Part shown: positions 25,219 through 34,074 of the stretch, piece after piece | Layout of the letters: the number at the start of each line of letters is the position of its first letter | Numbering within the stretch: position 1 is the first letter of the stretch | Source: QHXQ01 sp036389395 | GTDB lineage: Bacteria; Acidobacteriota; Blastocatellia; Pyrinomonadales; Pyrinomonadaceae | Direction: 5' to 3' | DNA: 64,000 nt | NCBI GenBank assembly: GCA_036389395.1 | Contig: DASVPY010000061.1 | Span: 1-64,000 of the forward strand | Notes under the pieces: model-generated | Seen by the model: the letters and a program-made list of their open reading frames with translations, nothing else | The model's database searches: none | What the model was told of the DNA's origin: nothing | Translations under genes and position numbers: made by a program

Positions 25219-26280
25219 TCACTCCCGATCCGACAAGAGCAGTACGTGCGCGTCCTGCGTGCGGGCGGCCGCGTTGAGCGGCCGCGTGCCGTTGACGGCC
25301 GCCCACAGATCGAGGCTCTCCGTCTCGCGGCGCATGAAGCGAGGCGCGCGCGCGCCCGCGTAGGCGGCGACGGCGCGCGGCGGCGGCCGGGCCGCGGCCC
25401 GGCGCACCAGGCCGCGGTACTCCCAAGACGAAGCCGCCGAAGCGCGCATCCACTCGTCGCCCGCCGCCGGCAGCACGTCGTCCACCGCGCGGCAGATCAC
25501 CGAGAGGTAGCCGGACGGCCGGTCGAACGTCAGGCGCGCGGGCGTCTCGCCCAGTTCGGCGTGGCGCAGGTGTCGGCAGTCGAGCGGCGCGAGCTTGAGG
25601 TAGCGCAGCATATAATCCAAGAGCGGCACGGCGAGATACCAGAAGGTGTTCGCCTCCTCCTGCATCCGCCCGCCGGCGTTGAACTCGGCGGCGAAGCCGT
25701 CTTCGAGCAGGACGTTGGTCGAGACGATGAGCAGCCCGCCCCGCTTCAGCAGCGGGCGCACGCCGCACAGCACCATGAGCGGCGAGAAGACGTGGTAGAG
25801 CAGCCCCGACAGGTTGATCAGATCGAACCCCTCGCCCGGCAGCTTCCGGTCGAGATCGTACATCAGCCCGACGCTCTTGTAGTCGAACTCCGCGCCGTGG
25901 TAGTGCCGGACGGCGGTCAGCTTCTCGACGCAGTGCTCGACGGCGTCCACCGCCAACACCCGGCGCGCGCCGCGCCGCCGCATGAGCACGGGCATCAGCC
26001 CTTCCATCGTGCCGATGTCGAGACAGTCGGCCCCTTCGAGCCGGCAGTTGCGCAGCAGGACGCGCGGCAGCAGCGGGAGGGTGTCGGGGTAGATGCCGCG
26101 TGCGATGACTCCGGGCAGCAGCTCGACGGTGTAGTACCAGTGGCTCTGGAAGAGGTCGCTCTCCTTGAGCCTGACCGGGTCGGCCGGCAGCGAGACGGGC
26201 GGCAGGGGCAGGCGCAGGCCCGTCCGGTAGGCGAGTGAGTTACGCGCCCGCACCAGCGCGCGTCTGAACCTGTTGGTCAC
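25219..26280 (-). CDS. class I SAM-dependent methyltransferase, DUF1698/CmoB-like
   Basis: The protein has 353 residues from a GTG at 26280 (TNRFRRALVRARNSLAYR). An ATG 17 codons upstream at 26331 is possible, but the extra residues look untypical. Motif I is ADCLDIGTMEGLMPVLMRRRGA and motif II VLAVDAVEHCVEKLTAVRHY. The preceding LFQSHWYYTVELLPGVIARGIYP resembles the CmoB/DUF1698 N-terminus that binds its substrate. GEGFDLINLSGLLYHVFSPL is motif IV. Relatives beside polysaccharide genes are thought to modify sugars or lipids, but the tRNA-modification fold similarity leaves the target open. It is on the same strand as rfbC and probably cotranscribed. Confidence 0.72.
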   Translation of the reverse strand: MTNRFRRALVRARNSLAYRTGLRLPLPPVSLPADPVRLKESDLFQSHWYYTVELLPGVIARGIYPDTLPLLPRVLLRNCRLEGADCLDIGTMEGLMPVLMRRRGARRVLAVDAVEHCVEKLTAVRHYHGAEFDYKSVGLMYDLDRKLPGEGFDLINLSGLLYHVFSPLMVLCGVRPLLKRGGLLIVSTNVLLEDGFAAEFNAGGRMQEEANTFWYLAVPLLDYMLRYLKLAPLDCRHLRHAELGETPARLTFDRPSGYLSVICRAVDDVLPAAGDEWMRASAASSWEYRGLVRRAAARPPPRAVAAYAGARAPRFMRRETESLDLWAAVNGTRPLNAAARTQDAHVLLLSDRE

Positions 26281-26405
26281 GAGTTGAGGACTTCCCAAGC
26301 TTAAATAGTGAGAGCGGCCGCAGCATACCACAGGAGCGCGACATTCAAGGCCGGCGCGAAGGCGGCGGGTTGCGGTTTATTTTCAGCCCGGATGAATGGT
26401 TAGGA

Positions 26406-26468
26406 TTAACACAGAGGACACTGAGTTCTTAACTGTGTCCTCTGTGCTAACTCTGTGCCCTCCGTGTT
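26406..26468. repeat. CACAGAG-family inverted array, copy 4
   Basis: The short left arm ACACAGAGGACACTGAG and right arm CTGTGTCCTCTGTGC are near reverse complements with a small loop. The right arm continues into a second CTCTGTGCCCTCCGTGT. It lies in the spacer between the divergent methyltransferase and rfbB genes, about 55 bp before the rfbB promoter. Confidence 0.82.
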
Positions 26469-26522
26469 ATCCCGGCCCCACGCCGGCTCACAACCACGAA
26501 GCGAACCGCGACCGGGCGGCGG

Positions 26523-26551
26523 TTGACACCCCAACTACGCGCTCCTATACT
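26523..26551 (+). promoter_or_regulatory. consensus sigma70 promoter of rfbB-rfbD
   Basis: TTGACA (26523-26528) and TATACT (26546-26551) are separated by exactly 17 bp, a full consensus -35 and a near-consensus -10. Transcription would start near 26558, giving a leader of about a dozen bases before the ATG at 26571. No Shine-Dalgarno sequence is visible in that leader. Confidence 0.8.
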
Positions 26552-26570
26552 CCGCCCTTAATTTTTCGCC

Positions 26571-27596
26571 ATGCAAACACTCTTCGTCACCGGCGGCGCG
26601 GGCTTCATCGGCTCCGCCTTCATCCGGCTCGTGCTGGCCGAGCGGCCCGCCTCTACGGTCGTCAACTTCGACGCGCTCACCTACGCCGGCAACCCCGACA
26701 ACCTGACCGGCCTCGACCCCGCACGTCACCGCTTCGTGCGCGGCGACATCTGCGATCCGGCGGCCGTCCTGGCCGCGCTGCCCGAGGGCGCGGACGCCGT
26801 CATTCATTTCGCCGCCGAGTCGCACGTTGATCGCAGCATCGCCTCGGCGGCCGAGTTCCTGCGCACCAACGTCCTCGGCACGCAGGTCTTGCTCGACGCG
26901 GCGCGCGCGCGCAGTGTGCGCCGCTTCGTCCACATCTCGACCGACGAGGTGATGGGCAGCCTGCCCGAAGACGAGCAAGCGTTCTTCACGGAGGACAGCC
27001 CGTTCGCGCCCAACAGCCCTTACGCCGCGTCGAAGGCGGCGGCCGAACATTTGGTGCGCGCGGCGCACCACACCTTCGGCCTCAACACGGTCGTGACGCG
27101 CTGCGGCAACAACTACGGCCCGCGCCAGTTCCCCGAAAAGCTGATCCCGCTCTTCATCGCCAACGCCCTGGCCGACGAAGCGCTGCCCGTCTACGGCGAC
27201 GGGCGCAACGTGCGCGACTGGATTTACGTGGACGATCACTGCCGGGCCGTGCTCGCCGCGTTGGAGCGCGGGCGCAGCGGGGCGACCTACAACGTCGGCG
27301 CGCGCAACGAGCGGCGCAACCTCGAAGTGGTCGAGAGTCTGCTCGCGGCGCTCGGCAAGCCGCCCACGCTCATCCGCCACGTCAAAGACCGACTCGGCCA
27401 CGACCGCCGCTACGCCATAGACCCGACGCGCACGGAGACAGAGTTGGGCTGGCGGCCCCTTGAGACGTGGGAGTCGGGTCTGCGCAAGACGATCCAGTGG
27501 TACGCCGACAACGCGGAGTGGCTGGCGCGCGCGCGTTCGGGCGCGTACCGCGAGTATTACGAGCGGCAGTACGGCGCGGAGGTCGGCGCGCGTTGA
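26571..27596 (+). CDS. rfbB: dTDP-glucose 4,6-dehydratase
   Basis: The 341-residue extended SDR has FVTGGAGFIGSAFIRLVL with the NAD-binding GGxGFIG at residues 7-13, FDALTYAGNPDNL, the catalytic segment FVHISTDEVMGSL, and YAASKAAAEHLVRA with the catalytic Tyr and Lys. RCGNNYGPRQFPEKLIPLFI and VYGDGRNVRDWIYVDDHC are diagnostic of RfbB. It converts dTDP-glucose to dTDP-4-keto-6-deoxyglucose, the branch point for rhamnose and for the amino sugars implied by the FdtA/FdtB-like pair. Its TGA overlaps the TTG start of rfbD. Confidence 0.97.
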   Translation: MQTLFVTGGAGFIGSAFIRLVLAERPASTVVNFDALTYAGNPDNLTGLDPARHRFVRGDICDPAAVLAALPEGADAVIHFAAESHVDRSIASAAEFLRTNVLGTQVLLDAARARSVRRFVHISTDEVMGSLPEDEQAFFTEDSPFAPNSPYAASKAAAEHLVRAAHHTFGLNTVVTRCGNNYGPRQFPEKLIPLFIANALADEALPVYGDGRNVRDWIYVDDHCRAVLAALERGRSGATYNVGARNERRNLEVVESLLAALGKPPTLIRHVKDRLGHDRRYAIDPTRTETELGWRPLETWESGLRKTIQWYADNAEWLARARSGAYREYYERQYGAEVGAR

Positions 27597-28471
27597 GAGT
27601 CTTAATCACCGGCGCGGCGGGGATGGTCGGGCGCGCGCTCGTCGCGCACTGCGCCGCGCGAGGCGACGACGTACACGCGCACGACCGCGCGGGGTTAGAC
27701 ATCACGGACGCGGCGGCGGTGCATGATTTGTGCGAGCGCGTGCGGCCCGACGTGCTGATCAACTGCGCTGCGTGGACGGACGTGGACGGCTGCGAGTTGA
27801 ACCCGGAGCAGGCGTTGCGCGTCAACGCCGAGGCGGTCGAGCAGTTGGCGCACGCGTGCCGGCAGACGGGCGCGGGCTTCGTCACCGTCTCGACCGACTA
27901 CGTGTTTGCGGGCGACCGCGCGGGCTTCTACACGCAGCGCGACGACCCCGAGCCGCAGAGCGCCTACGGCATCTCGAAGCTCAAGGGCGAGTGGCTGGCG
28001 CGCGTCGCCGCGGCGCGCACCGTCGTCGCGCGCACCGGCTGGGTCTTCGGCCCCGGCGGGCGCAACTTCCTGGCGACGGCGCTGGCGCGCGCGCGCCGCG
28101 GCGAAACCCTGCAAGCCATCGGCGACGCCTACGGCACGCCGACCTACGCGCCGCACCTCGCCGCGCGCCTGCGCGAGTTGGCCGCGCGCGACCTGCCGGG
28201 CACCTACCACACGGTCGGCGGCGGCGCGGGCGCGAGTTTCGCGGAGTTCGCGCGCGCGGCCGTCGAGCTGGCGGGCGGCGACCCGGCGACGGTCACAGAG
28301 GTCTCGATGGACACGTTGCGCCGCCCCGCGCCGCGCCCGCGCAACTCGCGCCTGCGCTGCCTGTTCTCCGAGGCGCTGGGGTTCGCGCCGCTGCCCGACT
28401 GGCGCGCGGCGCTCGCCGAGTTCGCCGCCCAGGAGGACGCGCCCGCCGCCGCGTCGAACGCGCCGCGCTAA
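27593..28471 (+). CDS. rfbD: dTDP-4-dehydrorhamnose reductase
   Basis: The protein has 292 residues from a TTG at 27593 that overlaps the rfbB stop (TTGA), giving RVLITGAAGMVGRALV as the N-terminus. The frame stays open upstream inside rfbB, but only this start gives a normal RfbD N-terminus. Signatures are GLDITDAAAVHDL, DVLINCAAWTDVDGCELNPEQA, FVTVSTDYVFAGD, YGISKLKGEWL with the catalytic Tyr and Lys, and RTGWVFGPGGRNF. It reduces the epimerised keto sugar to dTDP-L-rhamnose. The C-terminal tail is Ala-rich and probably disordered. It is translationally coupled to rfbB. Confidence 0.95.
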   Translation: MRVLITGAAGMVGRALVAHCAARGDDVHAHDRAGLDITDAAAVHDLCERVRPDVLINCAAWTDVDGCELNPEQALRVNAEAVEQLAHACRQTGAGFVTVSTDYVFAGDRAGFYTQRDDPEPQSAYGISKLKGEWLARVAAARTVVARTGWVFGPGGRNFLATALARARRGETLQAIGDAYGTPTYAPHLAARLRELAARDLPGTYHTVGGGAGASFAEFARAAVELAGGDPATVTEVSMDTLRRPAPRPRNSRLRCLFSEALGFAPLPDWRAALAEFAAQEDAPAAASNAPR

Positions 28472-28627
28472 AAATTTTGCCGCCGCGCCCAGAAATTTTC
28501 CCGCGCGCGCCTTTTCACCTTTACCCCGTCATGTTTTATCCTGTGGCCCGCATCCTCTGCTATTATCCGGGGGTTCGCCCCGGCCCGGTTCAGAGTTTCA
28601 GTCCGTCGAAGTAAGGTTGGAGAAGTA

Positions 28628-31048
28628 ATGGCTCAAGATAATCGCCTGCTGCCGCTGTCGCCCGCGGCCGGCCCCGTGGATCGTCCCCTGCGCGAGTTGA
28701 CGCAGACCGTGCCCGTCACAGGCTCGTACAGCAGCGTCGAGCCGACGCACCTGCGCGAGTACCTCAACGTCGTGCTCAAGCGCAAGTGGCTCATCCTGAG
28801 CCTGGTCACCGTGGTCACGACGCTGGTCGCGATCCAGATGTACCGCCTGCCCTCGATCTACGAGGCGGTCACCATCATTAAGATCGAGCAGAAGAGCAAG
28901 ACGCTGTTCCGCTCCAAGGACGTGGTCTTCAACGCCGGCTCCGACCCGCAGTACTGGAACACGCAGCTCAAGCTGTTGGAGAACCCGGAACTGCACCGCG
29001 AAGTCATCACCAAGATGGGGCTGCAAAACAACCCCGCGTTCCTCGGCGGCCAGGCCCGCCCCTCGCTGCTCGCCACGCTCAGGCGCGCGCTCTCGCGCGA
29101 CAAGACGAAGACCGGCGCGCCCGCGCCCGCCGACGACGACGGCGGACTGCCGGTGGCCGACGTGACCGCCCCGAGCCAGCGGCCCGCGCTGACGCCCGAA
29201 CAGGTGGCGGCGCTCGAACCCTACGAGAACGCGCTGCGCGACAACCTGACGGTCGATCCGGTCGAGCGCACCAACCTGGTCGAGATTCACTTCCGGCACA
29301 ACGACCCGGCCATCGCGCGCCTCGTCTCGGACGCGCTGGCCCAGGCCTTCATCGAGCGCGACTTGAACAGCGAGACGGAGGGGACGGTCAGGGCCAAGGA
29401 GACGACCGCGAAGCAGATCACGGATTTGCAGAACCAGATCGAGAAGTTCGATCAGGAGCGCGTCGCCTACATGCGCGCGCACAACATCCCGATCAACAAC
29501 GACCTGAAGGGGCTGAACGTGCCCGGCATCCAGGTCGAGGGGCTGGCCACCGAGTCGCTCGTCGCCCAGAACAAGCTCAAGGAGGCGCAGGCCGAGTACG
29601 ACGCGGCGCAGCGCGCGCAGGCCGGCCACGACATCTACTCGATCCCCGCGGTGGAGGAGAACGAGCAGGTGCAGAAGCTGCGCCTGAAGGTGGCCGAACT
29701 CGAAGAGAAGAGGGCGGCCCTGCTTCAGCAGTACACGGCGGAGTGGCCCGAGGTCAAGAAGGTCGAGGCGCAGATCAAGCAGACGCGGGAGGCGCAGGAC
29801 AAGGCCGCCAACGCCGTCGTCGTCGCGCTCGGCGCGAAGCTCGACGCCGCCAAGAGCCGCGCCGCCAGCCTCCAGAGCGATTACGGCCGGGCGCGCGCCA
29901 GCGCCACCTCCCAGGGCATTGACGGGCTGTACCTGAACAACCTGAACCAGCAGCTTGAGACCAGCAAGCAGATGCTCAGCGTCGCCTTGCAGCGGCGCAC
30001 CGAGCTTGAGACGGCCGCCGCCGGCGAAGGCCCGTCGAGCAGCGTCTCCGTCCAGACCAAGGCGCGCACGCCCCGGCTCGTCGGGCCGCCGCGCGTGCGC
30101 AACATCATGATCGCGCTGCTGCTCGCCCTGGGCGCGGGCGTCGGCCTCGCCTTCCTGCTCGACTACCTCGACGACACGCTCAAGTCCATCGAGGACGTGG
30201 ACAGACACGTCCACCTGCCGACGCTCGCGCTCATCCCCGCGCCGCGCGAGGCGCGCCGGCTCGCCTTCGGGCGCACGGCCCACGCGCCCGCCCCGGCCGA
30301 GCATTCGACCGCGCTCGCGCTCATCGAGCAGGTACGGTCGCCCGTCGCCGAGGCCTACCGCCACCTGCGCACGTCGCTGCTGCTCTCGTCCGCCGGGCAG
30401 CCGCCGCGCACGATCCTCGTCACGTCGAGCCAGCCGTCCGAGGGTAAGACGACGACCGCCGTCAACACGGCCATGATGCTGGCGCAGACGGGCGCGGACG
30501 TGCTCGTGCTCGACTGCGACCTGCGCCGCCCGCGCATCCACTCGCACTTCCAACTGCCGAACACGCGCGGCGTGACCAACTACCTGTCGGGCGAGGCCAG
30601 CCTCGTCGAGTTGATCCAGACCTACGAGCGGCAGCCGAACCTGAAGGTCATCACCTCCGGCCCAGTGCCGCCGAACGCCGCCGAACTGCTCGGCTCCGAG
30701 GAGATGCGCCGGCTGCTGCACGCGCTCAGCGAGAACTTCACGCACGTCATCATTGACTCGCCGCCCGCCATCTCGTTCACCGACGCCTCGATCCTCTCGA
30801 CGATGGTGGACGGCGTCATGCTGGTCGTCCACGGCGGGCGCTCGTCGCGCGCGGTCGTGCGCCGCGCCAAGCAGCAACTCCTGGACGTGGGCGCGCACAT
30901 CTTCGGCATCGTCTTGAACAACGTGCGCCCCGAGTCGAACAACGACTACTATTACAACTACGGCTACTACTCCAGCTACTACGCGCAGGACGACGAGGCG
31001 GAGGCGGGCGCGGCCGAAGCGGGCGCGGCGGACGGGCGGTCGGCGTGA
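28628..31048 (+). CDS. Wzz/BY-kinase fusion: polysaccharide chain-length regulator and tyrosine autokinase
   Basis: The 806-residue membrane protein has GGAGAA before its ATG. Residues 40-75 hold the Wzz motif LREYLNVVLKRKWLILSLVT and the first membrane helix. Residues 270-480 are predicted coiled coil in the periplasm. A second helix at about 494-515 (IMIALLLALGAGVGLAFLL) is followed by the cytoplasmic kinase: Walker A SSQPSEGKTTTAVN near residue 605, Walker A' VLVLDCDLRRPRIH and Walker B VIIDSPPAISF. The C-terminus has a Tyr cluster (NNDYYYNYGYYSSYY), the usual autophosphorylation site. It controls polysaccharide polymerisation and export. Its TGA overlaps the next gene's GTG. Confidence 0.93.
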   Translation: MAQDNRLLPLSPAAGPVDRPLRELTQTVPVTGSYSSVEPTHLREYLNVVLKRKWLILSLVTVVTTLVAIQMYRLPSIYEAVTIIKIEQKSKTLFRSKDVVFNAGSDPQYWNTQLKLLENPELHREVITKMGLQNNPAFLGGQARPSLLATLRRALSRDKTKTGAPAPADDDGGLPVADVTAPSQRPALTPEQVAALEPYENALRDNLTVDPVERTNLVEIHFRHNDPAIARLVSDALAQAFIERDLNSETEGTVRAKETTAKQITDLQNQIEKFDQERVAYMRAHNIPINNDLKGLNVPGIQVEGLATESLVAQNKLKEAQAEYDAAQRAQAGHDIYSIPAVEENEQVQKLRLKVAELEEKRAALLQQYTAEWPEVKKVEAQIKQTREAQDKAANAVVVALGAKLDAAKSRAASLQSDYGRARASATSQGIDGLYLNNLNQQLETSKQMLSVALQRRTELETAAAGEGPSSSVSVQTKARTPRLVGPPRVRNIMIALLLALGAGVGLAFLLDYLDDTLKSIEDVDRHVHLPTLALIPAPREARRLAFGRTAHAPAPAEHSTALALIEQVRSPVAEAYRHLRTSLLLSSAGQPPRTILVTSSQPSEGKTTTAVNTAMMLAQTGADVLVLDCDLRRPRIHSHFQLPNTRGVTNYLSGEASLVELIQTYERQPNLKVITSGPVPPNAAELLGSEEMRRLLHALSENFTHVIIDSPPAISFTDASILSTMVDGVMLVVHGGRSSRAVVRRAKQQLLDVGAHIFGIVLNNVRPESNNDYYYNYGYYSSYYAQDDEAEAGAAEAGAADGRSA

Positions 31049-31533
31049 CGGCGCGGGGCGAGTTCTGCGTCATCGCGCCCGACGTGGTGCTGGGGCGCGA
31101 CGTGGCCATCTACCACTTCGTCAACCTCTACGGCTGCGAGATCGGCGACGAGACGCGCATCGGCACGTTCGTCGAGATTCAGAAGGGCGCGGCGGTCGGC
31201 GCGCGCTGCAAAATCTCCAGCCACACCTTCATCTGCGCGGGCGTGCTCATCGAGGACGAGGTCTTCGTCGGCCACGGCGTCCAGTTCATCAACGACCGCT
31301 ACCCGCGCGCGACGAACCCGGCCGGCACGCCGCAGACCGAGGCCGACTGGGCGCTGCAACGCACGGTCGTGCGCCGCGGCGCGTCCATCGGCACGGGCGC
31401 GACGATCTTAGGCGGGCTTGAGATCGGCGCGCGCGCCGTCGTCGGCGCGGGCGCGGTCGTCACCCGCGACGTGCCCCCCGACACCATCGTCGCCGGCAAC
31501 CCGGCGCGGATACTGCGGAGGGCTGAGGGCTGA
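31045..31533 (+). CDS. WbpD/WlbB-like hexapeptide N-acetyltransferase
   Basis: The 162-residue protein starts at a GTG overlapping the kinase stop (GTGA). It is a left-handed beta helix with repeats VIAPDVVLGRDVAIYHFVNL, IGDETRIGTFVEI and ISSHTFICAGVLI. The diagnostic loop HGVQFINDRYPRATNPAG is shared by WbpD/WlbB and FdtC-type enzymes, and TIVAGNPARILR is the usual end. It acetylates the 3-amino group of a UDP- or dTDP-amino sugar. Neighbours (a Gfo/Idh dehydrogenase and a DegT aminotransferase) match the WbpB-WbpE-WbpD set for UDP-2,3-diamino sugars. Its last codons and TGA lie in the GGGCTGA array. Confidence 0.87.
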   Translation: MTARGEFCVIAPDVVLGRDVAIYHFVNLYGCEIGDETRIGTFVEIQKGAAVGARCKISSHTFICAGVLIEDEVFVGHGVQFINDRYPRATNPAGTPQTEADWALQRTVVRRGASIGTGATILGGLEIGARAVVGAGAVVTRDVPPDTIVAGNPARILRRAEG

Positions 31534-31629
31534 GGGCTGAGGGCTGAAGAGGCTGCTTCGTTGAGTCAACGATTCAACGGGTCAGCCCTTCATTCCGGTT
31601 CATCCCTCAGCCCTCATCCCTCATCCCTT
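31518..31629. repeat. paired heptamer array, GGGCTGA word
   Basis: The left arm has four tandem GGGCTGA units beginning inside the last codons of the acyltransferase and supplying its stop. The right arm has CCCTCAG, CCCTCAT, CCCTCAT in inverse orientation. Together with the loop the element fills the whole spacer up to the ATG of the next gene. Confidence 0.85.
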
Positions 31630-31631
31630 TT

Positions 31632-32654
31632 ATGACCACTGTCGGCGTCATCGGCTGCGGCTACTGGGGCCCGAACCTGATCCGCAACTTCGTGGAGAAC
31701 GAGCGGGCCACGGTGCGCTGGATTTGCGACGTGGACGCGCAGCGCCTGCGCGAGATCGGGCGGCGCTACCCGGCCGCGCGCACCACGACCGAGGCCGCGC
31801 AACTGTTCGCCGACCCCGCGCTCGACGCCGTCGTCATCGTCACGCCCATCGCCACGCACTACCGGTTCGCCAAGGCCGCGCTCGAAGCGGGCAAGCACGT
31901 GCTGGTCGAAAAGCCGTTTACGGCGAGCGTCGCCGAGGGCGCGGAACTCGTCCGGCTGGCCGAGGCGCGCGGCCTCACCTTGATGCTCGACCACACGTTC
32001 GTCTACACGGGCGCGGTGCGCAAGATCAAGGAGATCGTCGAGAGCGGCGAGATCGGCGACCTGCTCTACTTCGACTCGGTGCGCATCAACCTCGGACTCT
32101 TCCAGCGCGACATCAACGTCGTCTGGGACTTAGCGCCGCACGACATCGCCATCATGGACTTCATCGTCGGGCGCGAACCCGTGGCGCTGACCGCGACGGG
32201 CAGTTGCCACATCGAGCAGGGCATCGAGAACATCGCCTACGTGATGCTGCGCTTCGCCGATCAGTTCATCGCGCACTTCCACTTCAACTGGCTCGCGCCG
32301 GTCAAGCTGCGGCGCGCGCTCATCGCCGGCAGCCGCAAGATGATCGTCTACGACGACATCGAGCCGACCGAGAAGGTGCGCGTCTACGACAAGGGCGTGA
32401 CGGCGAGCCGCATCGAGGCGGCGACGGACAAAGAGGCCGCCTACCGCACGCTGGTCAGCTACCGCACGGGCGACGTGTGGGTCCCGAAGCTCGACTCGAC
32501 CGAGGCGCTCAGCCACGTCTGCGCCGAGTTCCTCGAAGCCATCCGCCACCGCCGCCGCCCGCTGACGGACGGCACGGACGGTCTCCGCGTCGTCCGCCTG
32601 CTCGAAGCCGCGCAGGCCTCCATCAACCAGGGCGGCCGGCTGATCGAGTTGTAG
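31632..32654 (+). CDS. Gfo/Idh/MocA-family sugar-nucleotide oxidoreductase (WlbA/WbpB-like)
   Basis: The 340-residue protein begins TTVGVIGCGYWGPNLIRNF, the GxGxxG NAD(P)-binding motif of the family. VIVTPIATHYRFAKAALEAGKHVLVEKPF carries the conserved EKP Lys, and LAPHDIAIMDFIVG holds the conserved DxxH-type active-site segment. These enzymes oxidise a hexose at C3 of a UDP or dTDP sugar to allow transamination. The acyltransferase upstream and aminotransferase downstream complete that route; nucleotide and substrate are not readable. The start directly follows the GGGCTGA array, leaving no usual Shine-Dalgarno site apart from weak purines. Confidence 0.9.
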   Translation: MTTVGVIGCGYWGPNLIRNFVENERATVRWICDVDAQRLREIGRRYPAARTTTEAAQLFADPALDAVVIVTPIATHYRFAKAALEAGKHVLVEKPFTASVAEGAELVRLAEARGLTLMLDHTFVYTGAVRKIKEIVESGEIGDLLYFDSVRINLGLFQRDINVVWDLAPHDIAIMDFIVGREPVALTATGSCHIEQGIENIAYVMLRFADQFIAHFHFNWLAPVKLRRALIAGSRKMIVYDDIEPTEKVRVYDKGVTASRIEAATDKEAAYRTLVSYRTGDVWVPKLDSTEALSHVCAEFLEAIRHRRRPLTDGTDGLRVVRLLEAAQASINQGGRLIEL

Positions 32655-32671
32655 TTAAGTTTATGGTTACG

Positions 32672-32775
32672 TGCGGCCGGGTTAACACAGGGGGCACAGA
32701 GTTAGCACGGAGGACACAGTTAAGAACTCTGTGTCCTCCGTGTGCCCTCTGTGTACTCTGTGTTAAAGCGGCCGC
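32672..32775. repeat. CACAGAG-family inverted array, copy 5
   Basis: GTTAACACAGGGGGCACAGAG and related words in the left arm mirror CTCTGTGTGCCCTC and CTCTGTGTTAA in the right arm. The flanks GCGGCCG on both sides extend the inverted symmetry. It occupies the spacer between the oxidoreductase stop and the aminotransferase start. Confidence 0.87.
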
Positions 32776-32817
32776 GCCGAAGATGCAACCGGCAGACGTT
32801 TCGCAAGGACAACCTGA

Positions 32818-33957
32818 ATGGCACAAGCGTTACCGCAGATGAACGTCCCGCTGTTCGATCTGAGGCAGCAGCACGAGCCGCTGATGGCCGAGCTGCGCGC
32901 CGCTGTCGGGCGCGTGCTCGACACGCAGCAGTTCGTGCTGGGGCCGGAGGTGGCGGCGCTCGAAACGGAGTTGGCCGCCTACTGCCAGGTCAAACACGCC
33001 GTCGGCTGCTCGTCCGGCTCCGACGCCCTGCTGCTCGCCCTGATGGCCTTGGACGTGCGGGCCGGCGACGAGGTCATCACCACGCCGCACACCTTCTTCG
33101 CCACGGGCGGGGCCGTCGCGCGCTTGGGCGCGCGCCCCGTCTTCGTGGACGTTGACCCGCGCACCTACAACATCCGGCCCGATCTCGTCGCAGCCGCCAT
33201 CACCGGGCGCACGCGCGCCGTCATCCCCGTCCACCTCTACGGCCAGTGCGCCGAGATGGACGCGATCAACGAGAGCGCCGCGCGCCACAACATCCCTGTC
33301 ATTGAAGACGCGGCGCAGGCCGTCGGCGCGGAGGACGCGGGCCGCCGCGCCGGCTCGATGAGCCGGATCGGCTGCTTCAGCTTCTACCCGTCGAAGAACC
33401 TCGGCGCGGCCGGCGAAGCCGGTCTGGTCACGACGAACGACGACGCGCTGGCCGAGCGTCTGCGCGCGCTGCGCGTCCACGGCGGGCTGACCGAGTACCT
33501 GCACCGCGAGGTCGGCGTCAACAGCCGGCTCGACGCGATGCAGGCGGCCGTCCTGCGCGTCAAGCTGCCGCACCTCGAAGCGTGGACGCAGGCCCGGCGC
33601 GAGCGCGCGGAGACCTACGGGCTGCTGCTCACCAACGCGCGCCTGCCCTTCCCCGTCACGCGCCCTTATTTGCGCGACGACGCGCGCCACGTCTTTCATC
33701 TTTACGTCGTGCGCGTGCCCGCGGAGGTGCGCGATCCCCTGCTGGCGCACCTGCGCGCGCACGGCGTCGGCACGAAGGTCTACTACCCCGTGCCCCTGCA
33801 CCTGCAAGAGTGCTTCGCTTATCTGGGCTACAAGCCGGGCGACCTGCCCGAAGCCGAGCGCGCGGCGCGCGAGACGCTGGCGCTGCCGCTCTACCCCGAA
33901 CTGACTTTGGAACAGCAGCAGTACGTCGTGGACGTGCTCGGCCGCTTCCAACCGTGA
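32818..33957 (+). CDS. DegT/DnrJ/EryC1 sugar aminotransferase (WbpE-like)
   Basis: The 379-residue protein has MNVPLFDLRQQHEPLMAEL near its start (an alternative ATG lies seven codons in), QFVLGPEVAALETELAAYC, GCSSGSDALLLALMAL and GDEVITTPHTFFATGGAVA. The PLP-lysine region is CFSFYPSKNLGAAGEAG. RAVIPVHLYGQCAEMDAINE and the C-terminal YLGYKPGDLPEAERAA are typical of WbpE/FdtB-type enzymes. It aminates a 3-keto sugar nucleotide with glutamate as donor. It resembles the other aminotransferase at 15228-16346 throughout but is clearly distinct, implying two amino sugars in the product. Two GC-rich heptamer-flanked spacers border it. Confidence 0.92.
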   Translation: MAQALPQMNVPLFDLRQQHEPLMAELRAAVGRVLDTQQFVLGPEVAALETELAAYCQVKHAVGCSSGSDALLLALMALDVRAGDEVITTPHTFFATGGAVARLGARPVFVDVDPRTYNIRPDLVAAAITGRTRAVIPVHLYGQCAEMDAINESAARHNIPVIEDAAQAVGAEDAGRRAGSMSRIGCFSFYPSKNLGAAGEAGLVTTNDDALAERLRALRVHGGLTEYLHREVGVNSRLDAMQAAVLRVKLPHLEAWTQARRERAETYGLLLTNARLPFPVTRPYLRDDARHVFHLYVVRVPAEVRDPLLAHLRAHGVGTKVYYPVPLHLQECFAYLGYKPGDLPEAERAARETLALPLYPELTLEQQQYVVDVLGRFQP

Positions 33958-34066
33958 AGGCAGTTTTCAGTTTTGAGTTTTCAGTTTTCAGCCTTCAGTC
34001 CCACGTTCTTCAGTCTTGCCGCAGACTGAAACTGAAAACTCAAAGCTGAAAACTGTTGTGCGGAGT
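33958..34066. repeat. paired heptamer array, TTTTCAG word
   Basis: The left arm runs TTTCAGT, TTTGAGT, TTTCAGT, TTTCAGC in 7-bp phase directly after the aminotransferase stop. The right arm ACTGAAA, ACTCAAA, GCTGAAA is its inverse. The array fills almost the entire 117-bp gap before the gmd start. Confidence 0.85.
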
Positions 34067-34074
34067 CTGAACGC

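Noticed and set aside
28598..30898. Minus-strand open frame of 766 codons opposite the tyrosine kinase gene
   Set aside because: High GC removes stop codons on the opposite strand. The frame is rich in Arg, Val, Asp and Gly with no motif, while the plus strand encodes a complete Wzz/BY-kinase.
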